This document shows, in pieces, positions 12,657-22,147 of a DNA stretch of 64,000 nucleotides (positions are counted from its first letter, which is position 1; every line of letters starts with the position of its first letter). The translations under genes were made by a program, and so were the position numbers. Location: positions 3,458,501-3,522,500 of the forward strand of contig NZ_CP133781.1 in assembly GCF_034350045.1 (NCBI RefSeq), written 5' to 3'. The notes beneath the pieces are model-generated. The model was given only the letters and a program-made list of their open reading frames with translations, had not been told where the DNA came from and ran no database searches. The stretch is from Pseudomonas sp. CCI4.2. GTDB taxonomy: Bacteria > Pseudomonadota > Gammaproteobacteria > Pseudomonadales > Pseudomonadaceae.

Positions 12657-12833
12657 TCAATCTTGTTTTTCAGGTGTGACCCAGTGTTTGTCGCATTCCT
12701 GACACGCGGTCTGCACCATTTCTTCAGTGATCAGAATCTCGCGTCCATCGTGGTCGAGAATGGCGCCGCCGACAGCAAGCGTCGGAGTGATTCGAACGAC
12801 CGGTACGTGATTGGTGCTGTTTTGCAAGCTCAT
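12657..12833 (-). CDS. Small conserved hypothetical protein with a CxxC motif
   Basis: 58 aa from the ATG at 12833, with GAGGAG 8 bases upstream; an ATG five codons earlier lies across this site. The sequence shows a short beta-rich segment (VRITPTLAVGGAIL), a HDGREILITEEMV stretch and CQECDKHWV near the end. The CxxC pair could bind metal or be redox active, but only two cysteines are present. I do not recognise a named family. Confidence 0.7.
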   Translation of the reverse strand: MSLQNSTNHVPVVRITPTLAVGGAILDHDGREILITEEMVQTACQECDKHWVTPEKQD

Positions 12834-13121
12834 GGCCTGTCTCCTCATCAGGTAGTGCGCTTAAACTAATCCCGCTCTATGACCGCGCTGTGACATCCCT
12901 CAACGCCTTTTCAACGGAAGTCCAAGTCCACCAGAAATGTTTATAAACTGCCAGCGAGGCTTTAGAACGATACTGTCTAAGTGTCATTCTTACGCGTCAT
13001 AAAAACCGAAACAGTTCTTATAACGGCAGGTTATTTTAATGGCCATGACAGTATCTCAAGCGTCGTTCGAGCCACGGGTGTAGGCTTTCTGGCTTAGTCT
13101 TTCCGGCAAACAGGTCTCTTC

Positions 13122-14900
13122 ATGGTCTCAGTGTTATCCAGTCGCCAGCGCAATGCCGTTCGTCTGGCCATGCGTTACGTTGCACCGTACCGATGGCCCG
13201 CCTTGGGGGCTTTGCTGGCATTGATCGTGACCGCGGGGATCACCTTGTCCATGGGGCAGGGCATCAAAATGATGGTCGATCAGGGTTTCATGACCCAGTC
13301 CCCGGCCATGCTCAACCGTTCGATCGGGTTTTTTCTCATCTTGGTTGTCGGGCTCGCCGTGGGCACCTTTGCTCGATTTTATTTGGTGTCGTGGATTGGT
13401 GAGCGCGTGGTGGCAGACATGCGCAAACAGGTGTTCAACCATCTGATTAACTTGCATCCGGGCTTTTATGAAAATAACCGCAGTTCAGAAATTCAATCGC
13501 GGTTAACCACTGACACTACGTTGTTACAGTCAGTGATCGGCTCATCACTCTCGTTATTCCTGCGCAACTTGCTGATGGTCATCGGCGGAATTGTGTTGTT
13601 GTTTTTCACCAATCCCAAACTCACCAGTATCGTTGTCGTTGCTTTGCCGCTGGTGGTCGCGCCGATCCTGATCTTCGGCCGCCGTGTGCGCAGTCTGTCG
13701 CGCTTGAGCCAAGACCGGATTGCCGATGTCGGCAGTTATGTGGCCGAGGCGCTGGGGCAGATCAAAACTGTCCAAGCTTACAATCACCAACAGCAGGACA
13801 AAGTGCGTTTCGCCGAGACGGCGGAAGAGGCATTCGAGACGGCGCGCAAGCGTATTTTGCAGCGCTCCTGGCTGATCACGTTGGTGATCGTGTTGGTGTT
13901 GGGTGCGGTTGGGGTGATGCTGTGGGTCGGCGGGATGGACGTCATCGCCGGACATATTTCCGGTGGGGAACTGGCGGCTTTTGTGTTTTATAGCCTGATC
14001 GTGGGCAGTGCGTTTGGCACCTTGAGTGAAGTCATCGGCGAACTTCAACGTGCAGCGGGTGCTGCGGAACGCATCGCGGAGCTGCTTCAGGCAACGAGCG
14101 AAATCGAGCCGCCGACCCATGATTTGCTGCGCCTGCCGGAACGGGTCAGTGGTCAGATCACTCTGGAAGACGTCAGTTTCGCCTACCCGTCTCGCCCGGA
14201 GCGCAATGCGGTCGATGGCTTCAGCCTGACTATTCAGGCGGGCGAGACCTTGGCACTGGTCGGGCCTTCGGGCGCGGGCAAGTCAACGTTGTTCGATTTG
14301 CTGCTGCGCTTTTACGACCCGCAGCAAGGCTGTGTGCGGGTGGAAGGGTTGCCCATTACCCAGCTTGATCCGTTGGACTTGCGACGTTGTTTCGCCATGG
14401 TTTCCCAAAGCCCTGCGTTGTTTTTCGGCAGCGTCGAGGACAACATCCGCTACGGCAACCCCAACGCAACCATCGAACAGGTGCAGGCCGCCGCGCGTAT
14501 CGCCCACGCGCATGAGTTCATTTTGCAAATGCCCGACGGTTATCAAACGCACTTGGGGGACGGGGGGCTTGGTTTGTCTGGCGGGCAGCGTCAACGCTTG
14601 GCAATCGCCCGAGCGTTATTGGTCGATGCGCCCATTCTGTTGCTTGACGAGGCAACCAGCGCCTTGGATGCTCAGAGCGAACACCTCATTCAGCAGGCCC
14701 TACCGAGTTTGATTAAAGGCCGCACTACGCTGGTCATCGCCCACCGCCTGGCCACCGTGCAAAACGCTGACCGCATCGCGGTGATTGATCAAGGGCGTTT
14801 GGTTGCCATTGGGACCCATCAACAATTGATTGCCAGCAACCCGTTGTATGCGCGGTTGGCGGCGTTGCAATTTAATGGGTATCAGGAAGAAGTGGTTTAA
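13122..14900 (+). CDS. ABC transporter, fused permease and ATPase (MsbA/lipid exporter-like)
   Basis: 592 aa half-transporter. Residues ~20-315 form a six-helix exporter membrane domain. The nucleotide-binding domain follows with Walker A GPSGAGKST (~380), Q-loop MVSQSPALFFGSV, signature LSGGQRQRLAIARALL (~485), Walker B ILLLDEATSALD and H-loop IAHRL. It should act as a homodimer in the inner membrane, exporting a lipid-like or hydrophobic substrate. It resembles MsbA, but essential msbA is normally beside lpxK, which is absent here, so this is a paralogue of unknown substrate. CAGGT lies 7 bases before ATG. Confidence 0.9.
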   Translation: MVSVLSSRQRNAVRLAMRYVAPYRWPALGALLALIVTAGITLSMGQGIKMMVDQGFMTQSPAMLNRSIGFFLILVVGLAVGTFARFYLVSWIGERVVADMRKQVFNHLINLHPGFYENNRSSEIQSRLTTDTTLLQSVIGSSLSLFLRNLLMVIGGIVLLFFTNPKLTSIVVVALPLVVAPILIFGRRVRSLSRLSQDRIADVGSYVAEALGQIKTVQAYNHQQQDKVRFAETAEEAFETARKRILQRSWLITLVIVLVLGAVGVMLWVGGMDVIAGHISGGELAAFVFYSLIVGSAFGTLSEVIGELQRAAGAAERIAELLQATSEIEPPTHDLLRLPERVSGQITLEDVSFAYPSRPERNAVDGFSLTIQAGETLALVGPSGAGKSTLFDLLLRFYDPQQGCVRVEGLPITQLDPLDLRRCFAMVSQSPALFFGSVEDNIRYGNPNATIEQVQAAARIAHAHEFILQMPDGYQTHLGDGGLGLSGGQRQRLAIARALLVDAPILLLDEATSALDAQSEHLIQQALPSLIKGRTTLVIAHRLATVQNADRIAVIDQGRLVAIGTHQQLIASNPLYARLAALQFNGYQEEVV

Positions 14901-14910
14901 GCGCGCTTGC

Positions 14911-15060
14911 GTGGCTTGAGAATGCAGCGTGTCAGGAATGAAGCTTTCCCGAATGAATTCGGTCCCACGGATTCTGTCATTGCACAGGCTTCTGTAGGAG
15001 CCGCCGAAGGCTGCGATAAGGTCCGAAGGACCTTTGCCAACACGTTGGCTCCTACAGAAG
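14911..15060. repeat. Composite intergenic repeat, copy 1
   Basis: About 145 bases closely similar to 26736-26880. It contains TCCCGAATGAATTCGGTCCC, then CTGTAGGAGCC, CGAAGGCTGCGATAAGG, GTCCGAAGGACC and GCCAACACGTTGGCTCCTAC. The parts are palindromic and typical of Pseudomonas REP-type extragenic elements. It lies between two convergent genes. Confidence 0.8.
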
Positions 15061-15066
15061 GTTGGA

Positions 15067-15351
15067 TCAGTCGCGGTATTCGCACAAGTAAGCGGTGTCT
15101 ACGTCCACTATCAGTTTGAATTTGCAGTTAGCTGGCAGGTTGAACTGGGTGCCCGCTGCAAACGTTTCGAACTCATCGCTGTCCGGCAGTTTGACTTTCA
15201 ATGAACCGGAGATGACGTGCATGATTTCACGCTGGCTGGTGCCAAAATCATACTTGCCTGCGGCCATTACGCCGATGGTGGCTTGGCCTTCAGCCTGGCT
15301 GAAAGCAATCGATTTGACGGTGCCGTCGAAGTACTCGTTGACTTTGAACAT
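15067..15351 (-). CDS. ppnP: Pyrimidine/purine nucleoside phosphorylase
   Basis: 94 aa, the full length of the DUF1255/YaiE family. Members are small cupins that split nucleosides to base and ribose-1-phosphate. Visible features: [17 protein letters not shown], the cupin-like core [13 protein letters not shown] and [27 protein letters not shown] precedes the ATG. Single gene, convergent with the ABC transporter. The symbol rests on family resemblance alone. Confidence 0.9.
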   Translation of the reverse strand: MFKVNEYFDGTVKSIAFSQAEGQATIGVMAAGKYDFGTSQREIMHVISGSLKVKLPDSDEFETFAAGTQFNLPANCKFKLIVDVDTAYLCEYRD

Positions 15352-15449
15352 GGTCGATTCCTTACAAAAAGGGCTGAAAAAGGTCGTCCAGTATGCCGAA
15401 CGTATAAAAGGCCGTCATCCGCTTTAAGAAAGGCGTCATCGGAAATGTT

Positions 15450-15995
15450 TTATCTGCCAGGAAGAATCAACGGCAGGAGCCGAGCCGTATTGCGTGCATC
15501 AATCAGCGCCCGATGTTGTTGTCCCTGAAATTGCATACCCGCCAGTTGTAACGCCCCGTTCAGGCCCAGTGGGCGCTGAAGTTGGCGGGCTTCGATGAAA
15601 CGCTGCTTGAGGTTTACGTGGGGCAAGGTGCTTAGCGCGCTGACCAAGTTATGGTGCTGCCACTCTTGCTCCAGTTGCCGACGATCATATTCACCCCAAC
15701 TGGCCCAGCCGGCCACACGCGCAAGGTGATGACCGAGCCAGCGCTCGAACTGCGGCCAAATAGTGGTCAAGGGCAGGGCACTGTCGATGTTGGCTTGGCT
15801 GATGTGCGTCAATTCTCGGCAGAAGTGGGTCAGTAAGGGCCGGCGCTGGGGGCGCACGAAACGCTCGAAATGATCCAGCTCGCGGCCGTTTTGGTTCACC
15901 AGGGTGACGCCGATTTCAATAATCTCCATTTCGGCCATGGGCCAGCCGCCGTCTTCCGTAGTGGCCTCCAGATCAATCACCAGCCAGTGTGGCAT
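15450..15995 (-). CDS. DnaQ-like 3'-5' exonuclease (ERI1/KapD type)
   Basis: 181 aa single-domain DEDDh exonuclease. Exo I is VIDLEATTEDGG (Asp, Glu), Exo II is the region around WASWGEYDRRQL with Asp, and Exo III is HRALIDARNTARLL with His and Asp. The short length and the WASWGEYDRRQLE block fit the ERI1/KapD-like group, which acts on RNA or small DNA ends, more than the polymerase III epsilon subunit. CGGAG lies 6 bases before ATG. Substrate unknown. Confidence 0.85.
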   Translation of the reverse strand: MPHWLVIDLEATTEDGGWPMAEMEIIEIGVTLVNQNGRELDHFERFVRPQRRPLLTHFCRELTHISQANIDSALPLTTIWPQFERWLGHHLARVAGWASWGEYDRRQLEQEWQHHNLVSALSTLPHVNLKQRFIEARQLQRPLGLNGALQLAGMQFQGQQHRALIDARNTARLLPLILPGR

Positions 15996-16427
15996 ATCGA
16001 ACTCCGGTCAAGCAGCGGTAGGGTAGGTTGAGCGTAGACACGCCCCAGCTCCCATATGTTCAATGGCGCGTGGTGGTGGGAGTGTTTGCCAATAAGCGCT
16101 TATCCGACAAGCACTGTTTTAAAGTCGGCGTGATTTATAGCGTTCCGGTTCCCCAAGCGATTGCTTGGTTGATGGCGCCGGCATAAATTGCCCGCGCCGG
16201 TAAGCTTTTTCCCGCTTTCTAACCGGCGGCTTTTCATGGACCACGACATAGTTTTGCTCAAAAGGCAGCATGACGCTGAATCAGTTGGCAGAAGAAGCGC
16301 TGATGATGGTGTCATAGGACGTCTGAATCGGCTAAATGGATGCATTGACGTCGCTTTTTTGAAAGTGTTTAACCGCTAGAAAACGGATGATTTATGTAGA
16401 TAAAACTCTTGGAGGTGGGCAGTCTTG
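15996..16427. other. Intergenic region with small palindromes
   Basis: Contains a perfect small inverted repeat CCAAGC-GATT-GCTTGG at 16153-16168 and a GCCGGT/ACCGGC pair at 16196-16227. A 63-codon plus-strand frame (16188-16379) begins with TTG and has no binding site; not called. Otherwise it is the promoter region of the solute-binding protein. Confidence 0.45.
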
Positions 16428-17249
16428 ATGTCTTCGTTTGTTCGAATAGCGTTGCGAGTACCGCTGTTGGCTCTGTGTATGCTGTGGACGTTGCAAGCCA
16501 GCGCGCAGCAGTTGGTTCGGATTGGTGCTGCCCATTTCCCGCCTTACACCATCCGCCCGGAGAAAGGTGAAGACACCGGCCTGCTCCCTCAGTTGGTCGA
16601 AGCGTTGAATGCCGTACAGACAGACTTTCGGTTTGTGTTGGTACCGACCTCTATTCCCCGTCGTTTCCGGGATTTCCAGCAGGGCCGGACCGACATGGCG
16701 ATTTTTGAAAACCCGAATTGGGGATGGAAAGACATACCCCATGTGAGCGTCGACATGGGGCTTGAAGACGCCGAAATTTTCGTTGCAAGGCGCGTGGACG
16801 GCCGAACCCAATCGTATTTCGATCACTTGCAGGGCAAGCGTCTGGCGCTGTTCAGCGGGTATCACTATGAATTTGCCGGTTTCAACGCTGACCCCAAATA
16901 CCTGGCTGAGCATTTCGACGCGACGTTGACGTATTCCCATGATGCCAATCTGCTGATGGTTCTACGCGACCGGGCCGATATTGCCTTGGTAACGCGCTCT
17001 TACCTCAGCGATTACATGGCGCGTAACAGCGATGAGGCCAGTCAGTTATTGGTCTCTGAACGGATCGATCAGGTGTATCGGCACTTTGCCTTGTTGAGCC
17101 CCAAGGCGGGAATCACGGGGGAGCAATTCAGTGCCTTATTACAGAAAACCCGCGAAAACGGACAGATGTTCAAAATATTCCAGCCGTTGCGCATTGCGGT
17201 CTCGCCGATACCAACGCACCGCGCGGTAGCAGCAGAAGGACAGAATTAA
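16428..17249 (+). CDS. Periplasmic substrate-binding protein (amino-acid ABC family 3 type)
   Basis: 273 aa. A Sec signal peptide with hydrophobic core LRVPLLALCMLW and cleavage near ASA-QQ precedes a type II periplasmic binding fold (VRIGAAHFPPYTIRP, DTGLLPQLVEALN, GRTDMAIFENPNW). The family binds amino acids or similar solutes, but no permease or ATPase lies nearby, so it may be a stand-alone sensor or binding protein. The ATG at 16428 is directly preceded by TTG at 16425. GGAGGT at 16411 is 8 bases from TTG and 11 from ATG, so either may be used. Confidence 0.82.
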   Translation: MSSFVRIALRVPLLALCMLWTLQASAQQLVRIGAAHFPPYTIRPEKGEDTGLLPQLVEALNAVQTDFRFVLVPTSIPRRFRDFQQGRTDMAIFENPNWGWKDIPHVSVDMGLEDAEIFVARRVDGRTQSYFDHLQGKRLALFSGYHYEFAGFNADPKYLAEHFDATLTYSHDANLLMVLRDRADIALVTRSYLSDYMARNSDEASQLLVSERIDQVYRHFALLSPKAGITGEQFSALLQKTRENGQMFKIFQPLRIAVSPIPTHRAVAAEGQN

Positions 17250-17302
17250 TCAGTTGATCTCAGCCTCGCCAGCTCCAACAGGACTTATGGGTACGTTCTG
17301 CG

Positions 17303-17470
17303 TCAACGATCCTTTGCTTCTTTGGCATCCATTTCCGCATTGCGTTGCTGGACGCGCTTGCGCTGTTCTTCAGACAGATCGACCTTGGTGGCTGTGTCGC
17401 GCAACATTAACAAACCGCCAACGACCGAGCCGATTGCGACTACTAGAATTAACCACGCATACCACGGCAT
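17303..17470 (-). CDS. DUF2897 family small membrane protein
   Basis: 55 aa, found by reading the gap. AAGGAG lies 7 bases before ATG at 17470 and the stop TGA is at 17303-17305. The protein begins MPWYAWLILVVAIGSVVGG, a single transmembrane helix. A short charged tail follows (KVDLSEEQRKRVQQR, then NAEMDAKEAKDR). This layout is that of DUF2897 proteins of gamma-proteobacteria, whose function is not known. It is divergent from pyrF, from which it is separated by 177 bases. Confidence 0.88.
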   Translation of the reverse strand: MPWYAWLILVVAIGSVVGGLLMLRDTATKVDLSEEQRKRVQQRNAEMDAKEAKDR

Positions 17471-17647
17471 AAGAACTCTCCTTGTGTTGTTGTGTTTTTA
17501 GAGCAATTTGCACTGCCACTGGTTCAATTCTAGGCGTCCATTACCCAACATGGTAATGAGTAACCATCTGGCAGATTGCGGAGTGCCGCTGTTCAGCCAG
17601 TTCGGCTACAATGCCGCGCCGATTTCGACTTGCCCGAGAGCCCACTC

Positions 17648-18346
17648 ATGTCCGCCTGCCAGACTCCTATCATCGTCGCCCTGGATTTCCCCACCCGCGA
17701 TGCCGCGTTGAAACTGGCGGATCAGTTGGACCCTAAATTGTGCCGGGTCAAAGTGGGCAAAGAGCTGTTCACCAGTTGCGCTTCGGACATCGTAGAGACC
17801 CTGCGCAACAAGGGCTTCGAGGTATTTCTGGACTTGAAATTCCACGACATCCCCAACACCACGGCCATGGCGGTCAAGGCCGCCGCGGAGATGGGCGTGT
17901 GGATGGTCAACGTGCATTGCTCGGGCGGCGTGCGCATGATGGCGGCGTGCCGTGAAGTGCTGGACCAGCGCAGCGGGCCGAAACCCTTGCTGATCGGCGT
18001 CACCGTACTGACCAGCATGGCGCGTGAAGATTTGGCCGATATCGGCCTGGACGTCGAACCGCAGGTTCAAGTGCTGCGTCTGGCAGCCTTGGCGCAACGG
18101 GCCGGTCTGGATGGTCTGGTGTGTTCCGCGCTGGAAGCTCAGGCGTTGAAGGCCGCCCATCCGTCACTGCAACTGGTGACCCCAGGCATTCGCCCTGCGG
18201 GCAGCGCGGAGGATGACCAGCGCCGCATCCTGACCCCGCGCCAAGCACTCGACGCGGGCTCCGACTACCTCGTCATCGGTCGCCCCATCAGCCTGGCAGC
18301 CGATCCAGCCAGCGCGCTGACTGAGATCGTCGCCAGCTTGGTGTAA
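17648..18346 (+). CDS. pyrF: Orotidine-5'-phosphate decarboxylase
   Basis: 232 aa from the ATG at 17648; the frame is open to 17576 but the family begins at [15 protein letters not shown]. It catalyses the last step of UMP synthesis. Motifs: [22 protein letters not shown], the catalytic block [13 protein letters not shown] (Asp-x-Lys-x-x-Asp) and VTPGIRP near the end. TIM-barrel fold, usual length. A REP palindrome pair follows directly. Confidence 0.96.
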   Translation: MSACQTPIIVALDFPTRDAALKLADQLDPKLCRVKVGKELFTSCASDIVETLRNKGFEVFLDLKFHDIPNTTAMAVKAAAEMGVWMVNVHCSGGVRMMAACREVLDQRSGPKPLLIGVTVLTSMAREDLADIGLDVEPQVQVLRLAALAQRAGLDGLVCSALEAQALKAAHPSLQLVTPGIRPAGSAEDDQRRILTPRQALDAGSDYLVIGRPISLAADPASALTEIVASLV

Positions 18347-18353
18347 ATACCCT

Positions 18354-18427
18354 TGTAAGAGCCAACGTGTTGGCGAGGCGGCCTGGCCGACCGCATCAAG
18401 CGTTCGCCAACACGTTGGCTCCTACAG
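18354..18427. repeat. REP inverted pair
   Basis: TTGTAAGAGCCAACGTGTTGG faces GCCAACACGTTGGCTCCTAC after about 30 bases, between the convergent pyrF and oxidoreductase genes. The two arms are near-perfect inverted repeats, able to form a long hairpin. Confidence 0.85.
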
Positions 18428-18438
18428 ATTTCACCCGA

Positions 18439-19443
18439 TCAAACCTTCAGCACCAACTTGCCGAAGTTCTCCCCTTTGAACAGCTTCAGCAAGGTTTCGG
18501 GGAAAGTCTCTAGGCCATCAACGATGTGCTCTTTGCTTTTCAGTTGACCCGACGCCAGCCATCCCGCCATTTCGTGTCCGGCGGCGGCGAATTGCGCGGC
18601 GTAGTCCATGACCACGAAGCCTTCCATGCGCGCACGGTTGACCAGCAGCGACAGGTAGTTTGCCGGTCCTTTTACCGCTTCCTTGTTGTTGTACTGGCTG
18701 ATAGCGCCGCAAATAATCACGCGTGCCTTGGGTGCCAGCCGTGATAACACGGCATCGAGGATGTCGCCGCCAACGTTATCGAAATACACGTCAACGCCTT
18801 TTGGGCATTCGCGTTTCAAACCGGCGACCACGTCTTCACTTTTGTAGTCGATAACCCCGTCGAAGCCTAACTCGTCAATCAACGACTGGCATTTTTCTGC
18901 GCCGCCGGCGATGCCGATAACCTTGCAACCCTTGATTTTGGCGATTTGTCCGGCAACGCTCCCTACCGCGCCTGCTGCCCCTGAGATCACCACGGTTTCG
19001 CCGCTTTTTGGCGCGCCGACCTCGAGCAGAGCAAAATAAGCAGTCATACCGGTCATGCCCAGTGCTGACAAATAGCGTGGCAGCGGTGCCAGTTTGGGGT
19101 CGATCTTGTAGAAACCTTTGGGCTCCCCAAGAAAGTAATCTTGTACCCCCAGTGCGCCTTGGACGTAATCGCCAACGGTAAATGCCGGGTTCTCCGAGGC
19201 GAGCACTTTGCCCACTCCCAGCGCGCGCATCACGTCGCCGAGGTTGACCGGTGCGATGTAGGATTTACCTTCATTCATCCAGCCGCGCATGGCGGGGTCC
19301 AACGACAGGTACTCATTTTTGACCAAAACCTGACCGGAAGCCACGTTGCCGACAGGGACTTGTTGGTAGGTGAAATCTTCCCGTGTCGCCGCGCCGCTTG
19401 GGCGTTTCGCAAGCAGGAATTGACGATTGATCTGATCAGTCAT
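18439..19443 (-). CDS. Zinc-independent NADP-dependent oxidoreductase (MDR family, leukotriene B4 dehydrogenase/CurA-like)
   Basis: 334 aa. N-terminal GroES-like fold (VPVGNVASGQVLVKNEYLS, DPAMRGWM) and a Rossmann domain with ISGAAGAVGSVAGQIAK at ~residue 155. No zinc-ligand cysteine set is visible. The GYVQGALGV and VYFDNVGGDILD blocks are typical of the prostaglandin/2-alkenal reductase group, which reduces alpha,beta-unsaturated carbonyls with NADPH. The physiological substrate is unknown. Single gene, divergent from an SDR gene. Confidence 0.9.
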   Translation of the reverse strand: MTDQINRQFLLAKRPSGAATREDFTYQQVPVGNVASGQVLVKNEYLSLDPAMRGWMNEGKSYIAPVNLGDVMRALGVGKVLASENPAFTVGDYVQGALGVQDYFLGEPKGFYKIDPKLAPLPRYLSALGMTGMTAYFALLEVGAPKSGETVVISGAAGAVGSVAGQIAKIKGCKVIGIAGGAEKCQSLIDELGFDGVIDYKSEDVVAGLKRECPKGVDVYFDNVGGDILDAVLSRLAPKARVIICGAISQYNNKEAVKGPANYLSLLVNRARMEGFVVMDYAAQFAAAGHEMAGWLASGQLKSKEHIVDGLETFPETLLKLFKGENFGKLVLKV

Positions 19444-19683
19444 TGCAGGTGCTCTTTTTGTAGTGGGAAGTTGGATAAGCAGCTTACGTGATAGTCGTTG
19501 GCTGGGGTTCCAGCAAGGTTTGTCCGTCTGGCGAATGCGCGTCGATCCAGCGCGGTGATGAAGCTACCCAGTGTTTAATCACGTGGACGCATAAGTCTAT
19601 AACCGGGCGGGTAATAGTGCTGACGCCAGACATTGGCCACTGGCTAGACTGCCTCATTCGCCCACCGCTAGAGGACACCTACA

Positions 19684-20445
19684 ATGACAATGACTTTTTC
19701 CGGCCAAGTGGCTCTGGTCACTGGGGCCGCCGCAGGCATTGGCCGCGCTACCGCGTTGGCGTTTGCTGCCGAGGGCCTGAAAGTGGTCGTGGCGGACCTG
19801 GACACCGAGGGCGCCCAAGGCACCGTCGAGTTGATTCATGCGGCGGGCGGCGAAGCGCTGTTCGTGCGCTGCAACGTGACGCAAGAAGCTGATGTGAAAA
19901 ACATGATGGAGCAGGCAATCAGTGCCTACGGTCGGGTCGATTATGCGTTCAACAACGCCGGTATCGAGATCGAAAAAGGCCGTCTGCCTGAGGGCAGCGA
20001 AGCTGAATTCGACGCAATCATGGGCGTTAACGTAAAAGGCGTGTGGCTGTGCATGAAGTATCAGTTACCGCTGATGCTGGCTCAGGGCGGCGGAGCAATT
20101 GTTAATACCGCGTCGGTGGCGGGCTTGGGTGCCGCGCCAAAAATGAGCATTTACAGCGCCTCGAAGCACGCGGTAATCGGCCTGACGAAATCGGCCGCAA
20201 TTGAGTTCGCAAAAAAGAAAATACGGGTCAATGCGGTGTGTCCGGCAGTGATCGATACCGACATGTATCGCCGTGCCCATGAAGCTGATCCGAAAAAAGC
20301 CGAGTTTGTGGCAGTCATGCACCCCATCGGACGCATCGGCACGGTCAACGAAATCGCCAGCGCGGTGCTTTACCTGTGCAGCGACGGCGCCAGCTTCACA
20401 ACGGGTCATGCATTGGCCGTGGACGGCGGGGTGACTGCGATTTGA
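19684..20445 (+). CDS. Short-chain dehydrogenase/reductase
   Basis: 253 aa classical SDR. Cofactor motif TGAAAGIGRA at ~residue 13, NNAG at ~90, catalytic Ser in TASVAG, and Tyr-x3-Lys in YSASKHAV at ~157. An acidic residue at the end of beta-2 (VVADLDTEG) suggests NAD rather than NADP preference. The C-terminal DGASFTTGHALAVDGG is usual for the FabG-like group. GAGG lies 9 bases before ATG. Substrate cannot be told from sequence. Confidence 0.88.
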   Translation: MTMTFSGQVALVTGAAAGIGRATALAFAAEGLKVVVADLDTEGAQGTVELIHAAGGEALFVRCNVTQEADVKNMMEQAISAYGRVDYAFNNAGIEIEKGRLPEGSEAEFDAIMGVNVKGVWLCMKYQLPLMLAQGGGAIVNTASVAGLGAAPKMSIYSASKHAVIGLTKSAAIEFAKKKIRVNAVCPAVIDTDMYRRAHEADPKKAEFVAVMHPIGRIGTVNEIASAVLYLCSDGASFTTGHALAVDGGVTAI

Positions 20446-20641
20446 TGCGGTAGGCAGTGACCCCTTCCCAGGCACGCCTGCTCCCACAGCTCCATGCCCG
20501 CCTGATATCCAGTGTGGGATGGAGATCCTGTGAGTCGGCTTGCCGACGAAGGCAACGCTCCGGCCGCGCCACCTCGCCCGCTCTGGACTGTGATCGGCTA
20601 AGCTCGCTGCTTGTGGCTGCCGATGTGTCTGGAGTGTGTCG

Positions 20642-22099
20642 ATGGATTCCTTGTGGTTCGCTTATCCGCTGGCGAGCGCTTCGCTGTTTTTAGTGATCGA
20701 TATGATTGTTTGGCAGTGGGTCGATCCTCGTTTTATGCGCCGCAAGATGGTGGTGCGGCTGGTGCTTTTTCTGTTGTTCAGTGTCGCTCTCTTGAACGGT
20801 GGTCTGAGTCCGTTATTTCCGGTCCCTGATGGCTTCACCCCGGCTCGCCATACCGTGGCGACCTTGCTGGCGATCACGTGGTGGCTGTTCGGCGCGCGAG
20901 CCTTGACCTCGTTGGCGGTGGTGGTGTTGGAGCCGCGTATCGGCGGCAAAGGGCATCTGCTTCAGGATTTGATGGGCGCCATCATTTTTCTGGTTGCGAC
21001 CGTTGCGGCGGCGGCTTACGTGCTGGATTTGCCGGTCAAAGGCCTGCTCGCCACGTCCGGCGCGGTGGCAATCATTCTGGGTCTGGCCGTTCAGAGTACG
21101 TTGGGCGATGTGTTCTCCGGCATTGTCCTCAACGCCACCAAACCGTTCCGCGTTGACGACGTGATCAGTGTCGATGACGTCGAAGGCAAGGTCATCGAAA
21201 TTGACTGGCGCTCGACCTATTTGCTGACGTCCGCAGGCAGCATGGTGGTCATTCCTAACGCCATGGCGGCCAAGATGCGCATCGTCAACCTCAGCCGCCC
21301 AGGTCATTTTTATTCGGTGGTGCTGACCATTGAGCTGCCGGTACGCTTGCGCCCGAGTCTGGTGCTGGATTCTCTGGAAAAAGCCCTGCAAGGCTGTCGG
21401 GAGCTGCTGGCCAAGCCTAAAGGCGGTGCGGTGGTCAAGATATCTAGCCTGCGTAGCGTGGAATATGAGATCACGGGCTATGTTAAATCCAGGGATCGCC
21501 GCGATGCAGTGCGAAATCAGCTGTATGACTTGATCTACCGTCAGCTGAATGCCTCGGAAACCATTCGCCAAAACTGGAAACAGCCGCAGCCTGCAACCCG
21601 TCAGTTGGCTGCACTCAACAGCGTCAGCGCACTGCGCGGGCTCAGCGATGAAGACCGCGCCGAGCTTGAGCAGCACATGCGTCTGAGTTCGTTTCCGGCA
21701 GGGGCAATCATTCTTCCTCAAGGCGCAGTGCCCGAGTCGCTGCTGATCATTGAATCAGGGGTGGTATCGGTCGACATCGAACGTACCGAAGTCTGGTGCG
21801 AGCTGGGCCGTATGGGGCCGGGGGAGGTGATGGGCGAAAGCGGGATTATCGACCAGTCGGCATCGGCGGTGCGTTTTACCGCGCGAACTGATTGTTTGGT
21901 CTATCTCATTGACGCGAAAGACCTGGAACCTTGGCTGGATCAACACCCCGAGCTACGGGGCGCATTGGTCGGCCTGGCGCGTTTGCGCGCGCAAGCCAGA
22001 GCGGCGATGTTGCAGCAGTACAAGCCGGTTGAAATTGCACCGGGCGGCTTCTTGCACTGGTTGCGCAAAAACGTGAACCGAACCCAACCTCCGCGCTAA
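20642..22099 (+). CDS. MscS-type mechanosensitive channel fused to a cyclic nucleotide-binding domain
   Basis: 485 aa from the ATG at 20642, because TCTGGAG is 7 bases upstream of it; the GTG at 20636 is too close. Several N-terminal membrane segments lead to the MscS pore region (LLATSGAVAIILGLAVQSTL, then GDVFSGIVLNATKPF) and the beta domain (RVDDVISVDDVEGKVIEIDW). From ~residue 335 a cNMP/Crp-like beta-roll follows (LRGLSDEDRAELEQHM, GPGEVMGESGIID). Such proteins (MscCNMP group) may couple gating to a ligand. Whether cyclic nucleotides bind is untested; the roll lacks an obvious complete phosphate-binding cassette Arg. Confidence 0.9.
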   Translation: MDSLWFAYPLASASLFLVIDMIVWQWVDPRFMRRKMVVRLVLFLLFSVALLNGGLSPLFPVPDGFTPARHTVATLLAITWWLFGARALTSLAVVVLEPRIGGKGHLLQDLMGAIIFLVATVAAAAYVLDLPVKGLLATSGAVAIILGLAVQSTLGDVFSGIVLNATKPFRVDDVISVDDVEGKVIEIDWRSTYLLTSAGSMVVIPNAMAAKMRIVNLSRPGHFYSVVLTIELPVRLRPSLVLDSLEKALQGCRELLAKPKGGAVVKISSLRSVEYEITGYVKSRDRRDAVRNQLYDLIYRQLNASETIRQNWKQPQPATRQLAALNSVSALRGLSDEDRAELEQHMRLSSFPAGAIILPQGAVPESLLIIESGVVSVDIERTEVWCELGRMGPGEVMGESGIIDQSASAVRFTARTDCLVYLIDAKDLEPWLDQHPELRGALVGLARLRAQARAAMLQQYKPVEIAPGGFLHWLRKNVNRTQPPR

Positions 22100-22108
22100 C
22101 GACCGTTT

Positions 22109-22141
22109 GGTCTGACCCGCCGCTCTGGGGCTGGTCAGACC
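22109..22141. terminator. Hairpin between convergent genes
   Basis: GGTCTGACC and GGTCAGACC are perfect inverted arms around a 15-base loop. No clear T-run on either side, so termination is plausible rather than certain. It overlaps no gene and sits between the convergent stop codons. Confidence 0.55.
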
Positions 22142-22147
22142 GTCGTT

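Noticed and set aside
13122..14900. Calling the ABC exporter msbA
   Set aside because: No lpxK or other lipid A genes adjacent; kept as MsbA-like only.
16188..16379. 63-codon plus-strand frame before the solute-binding protein
   Set aside because: TTG start without binding site, no domain, and mixed with small palindromes.
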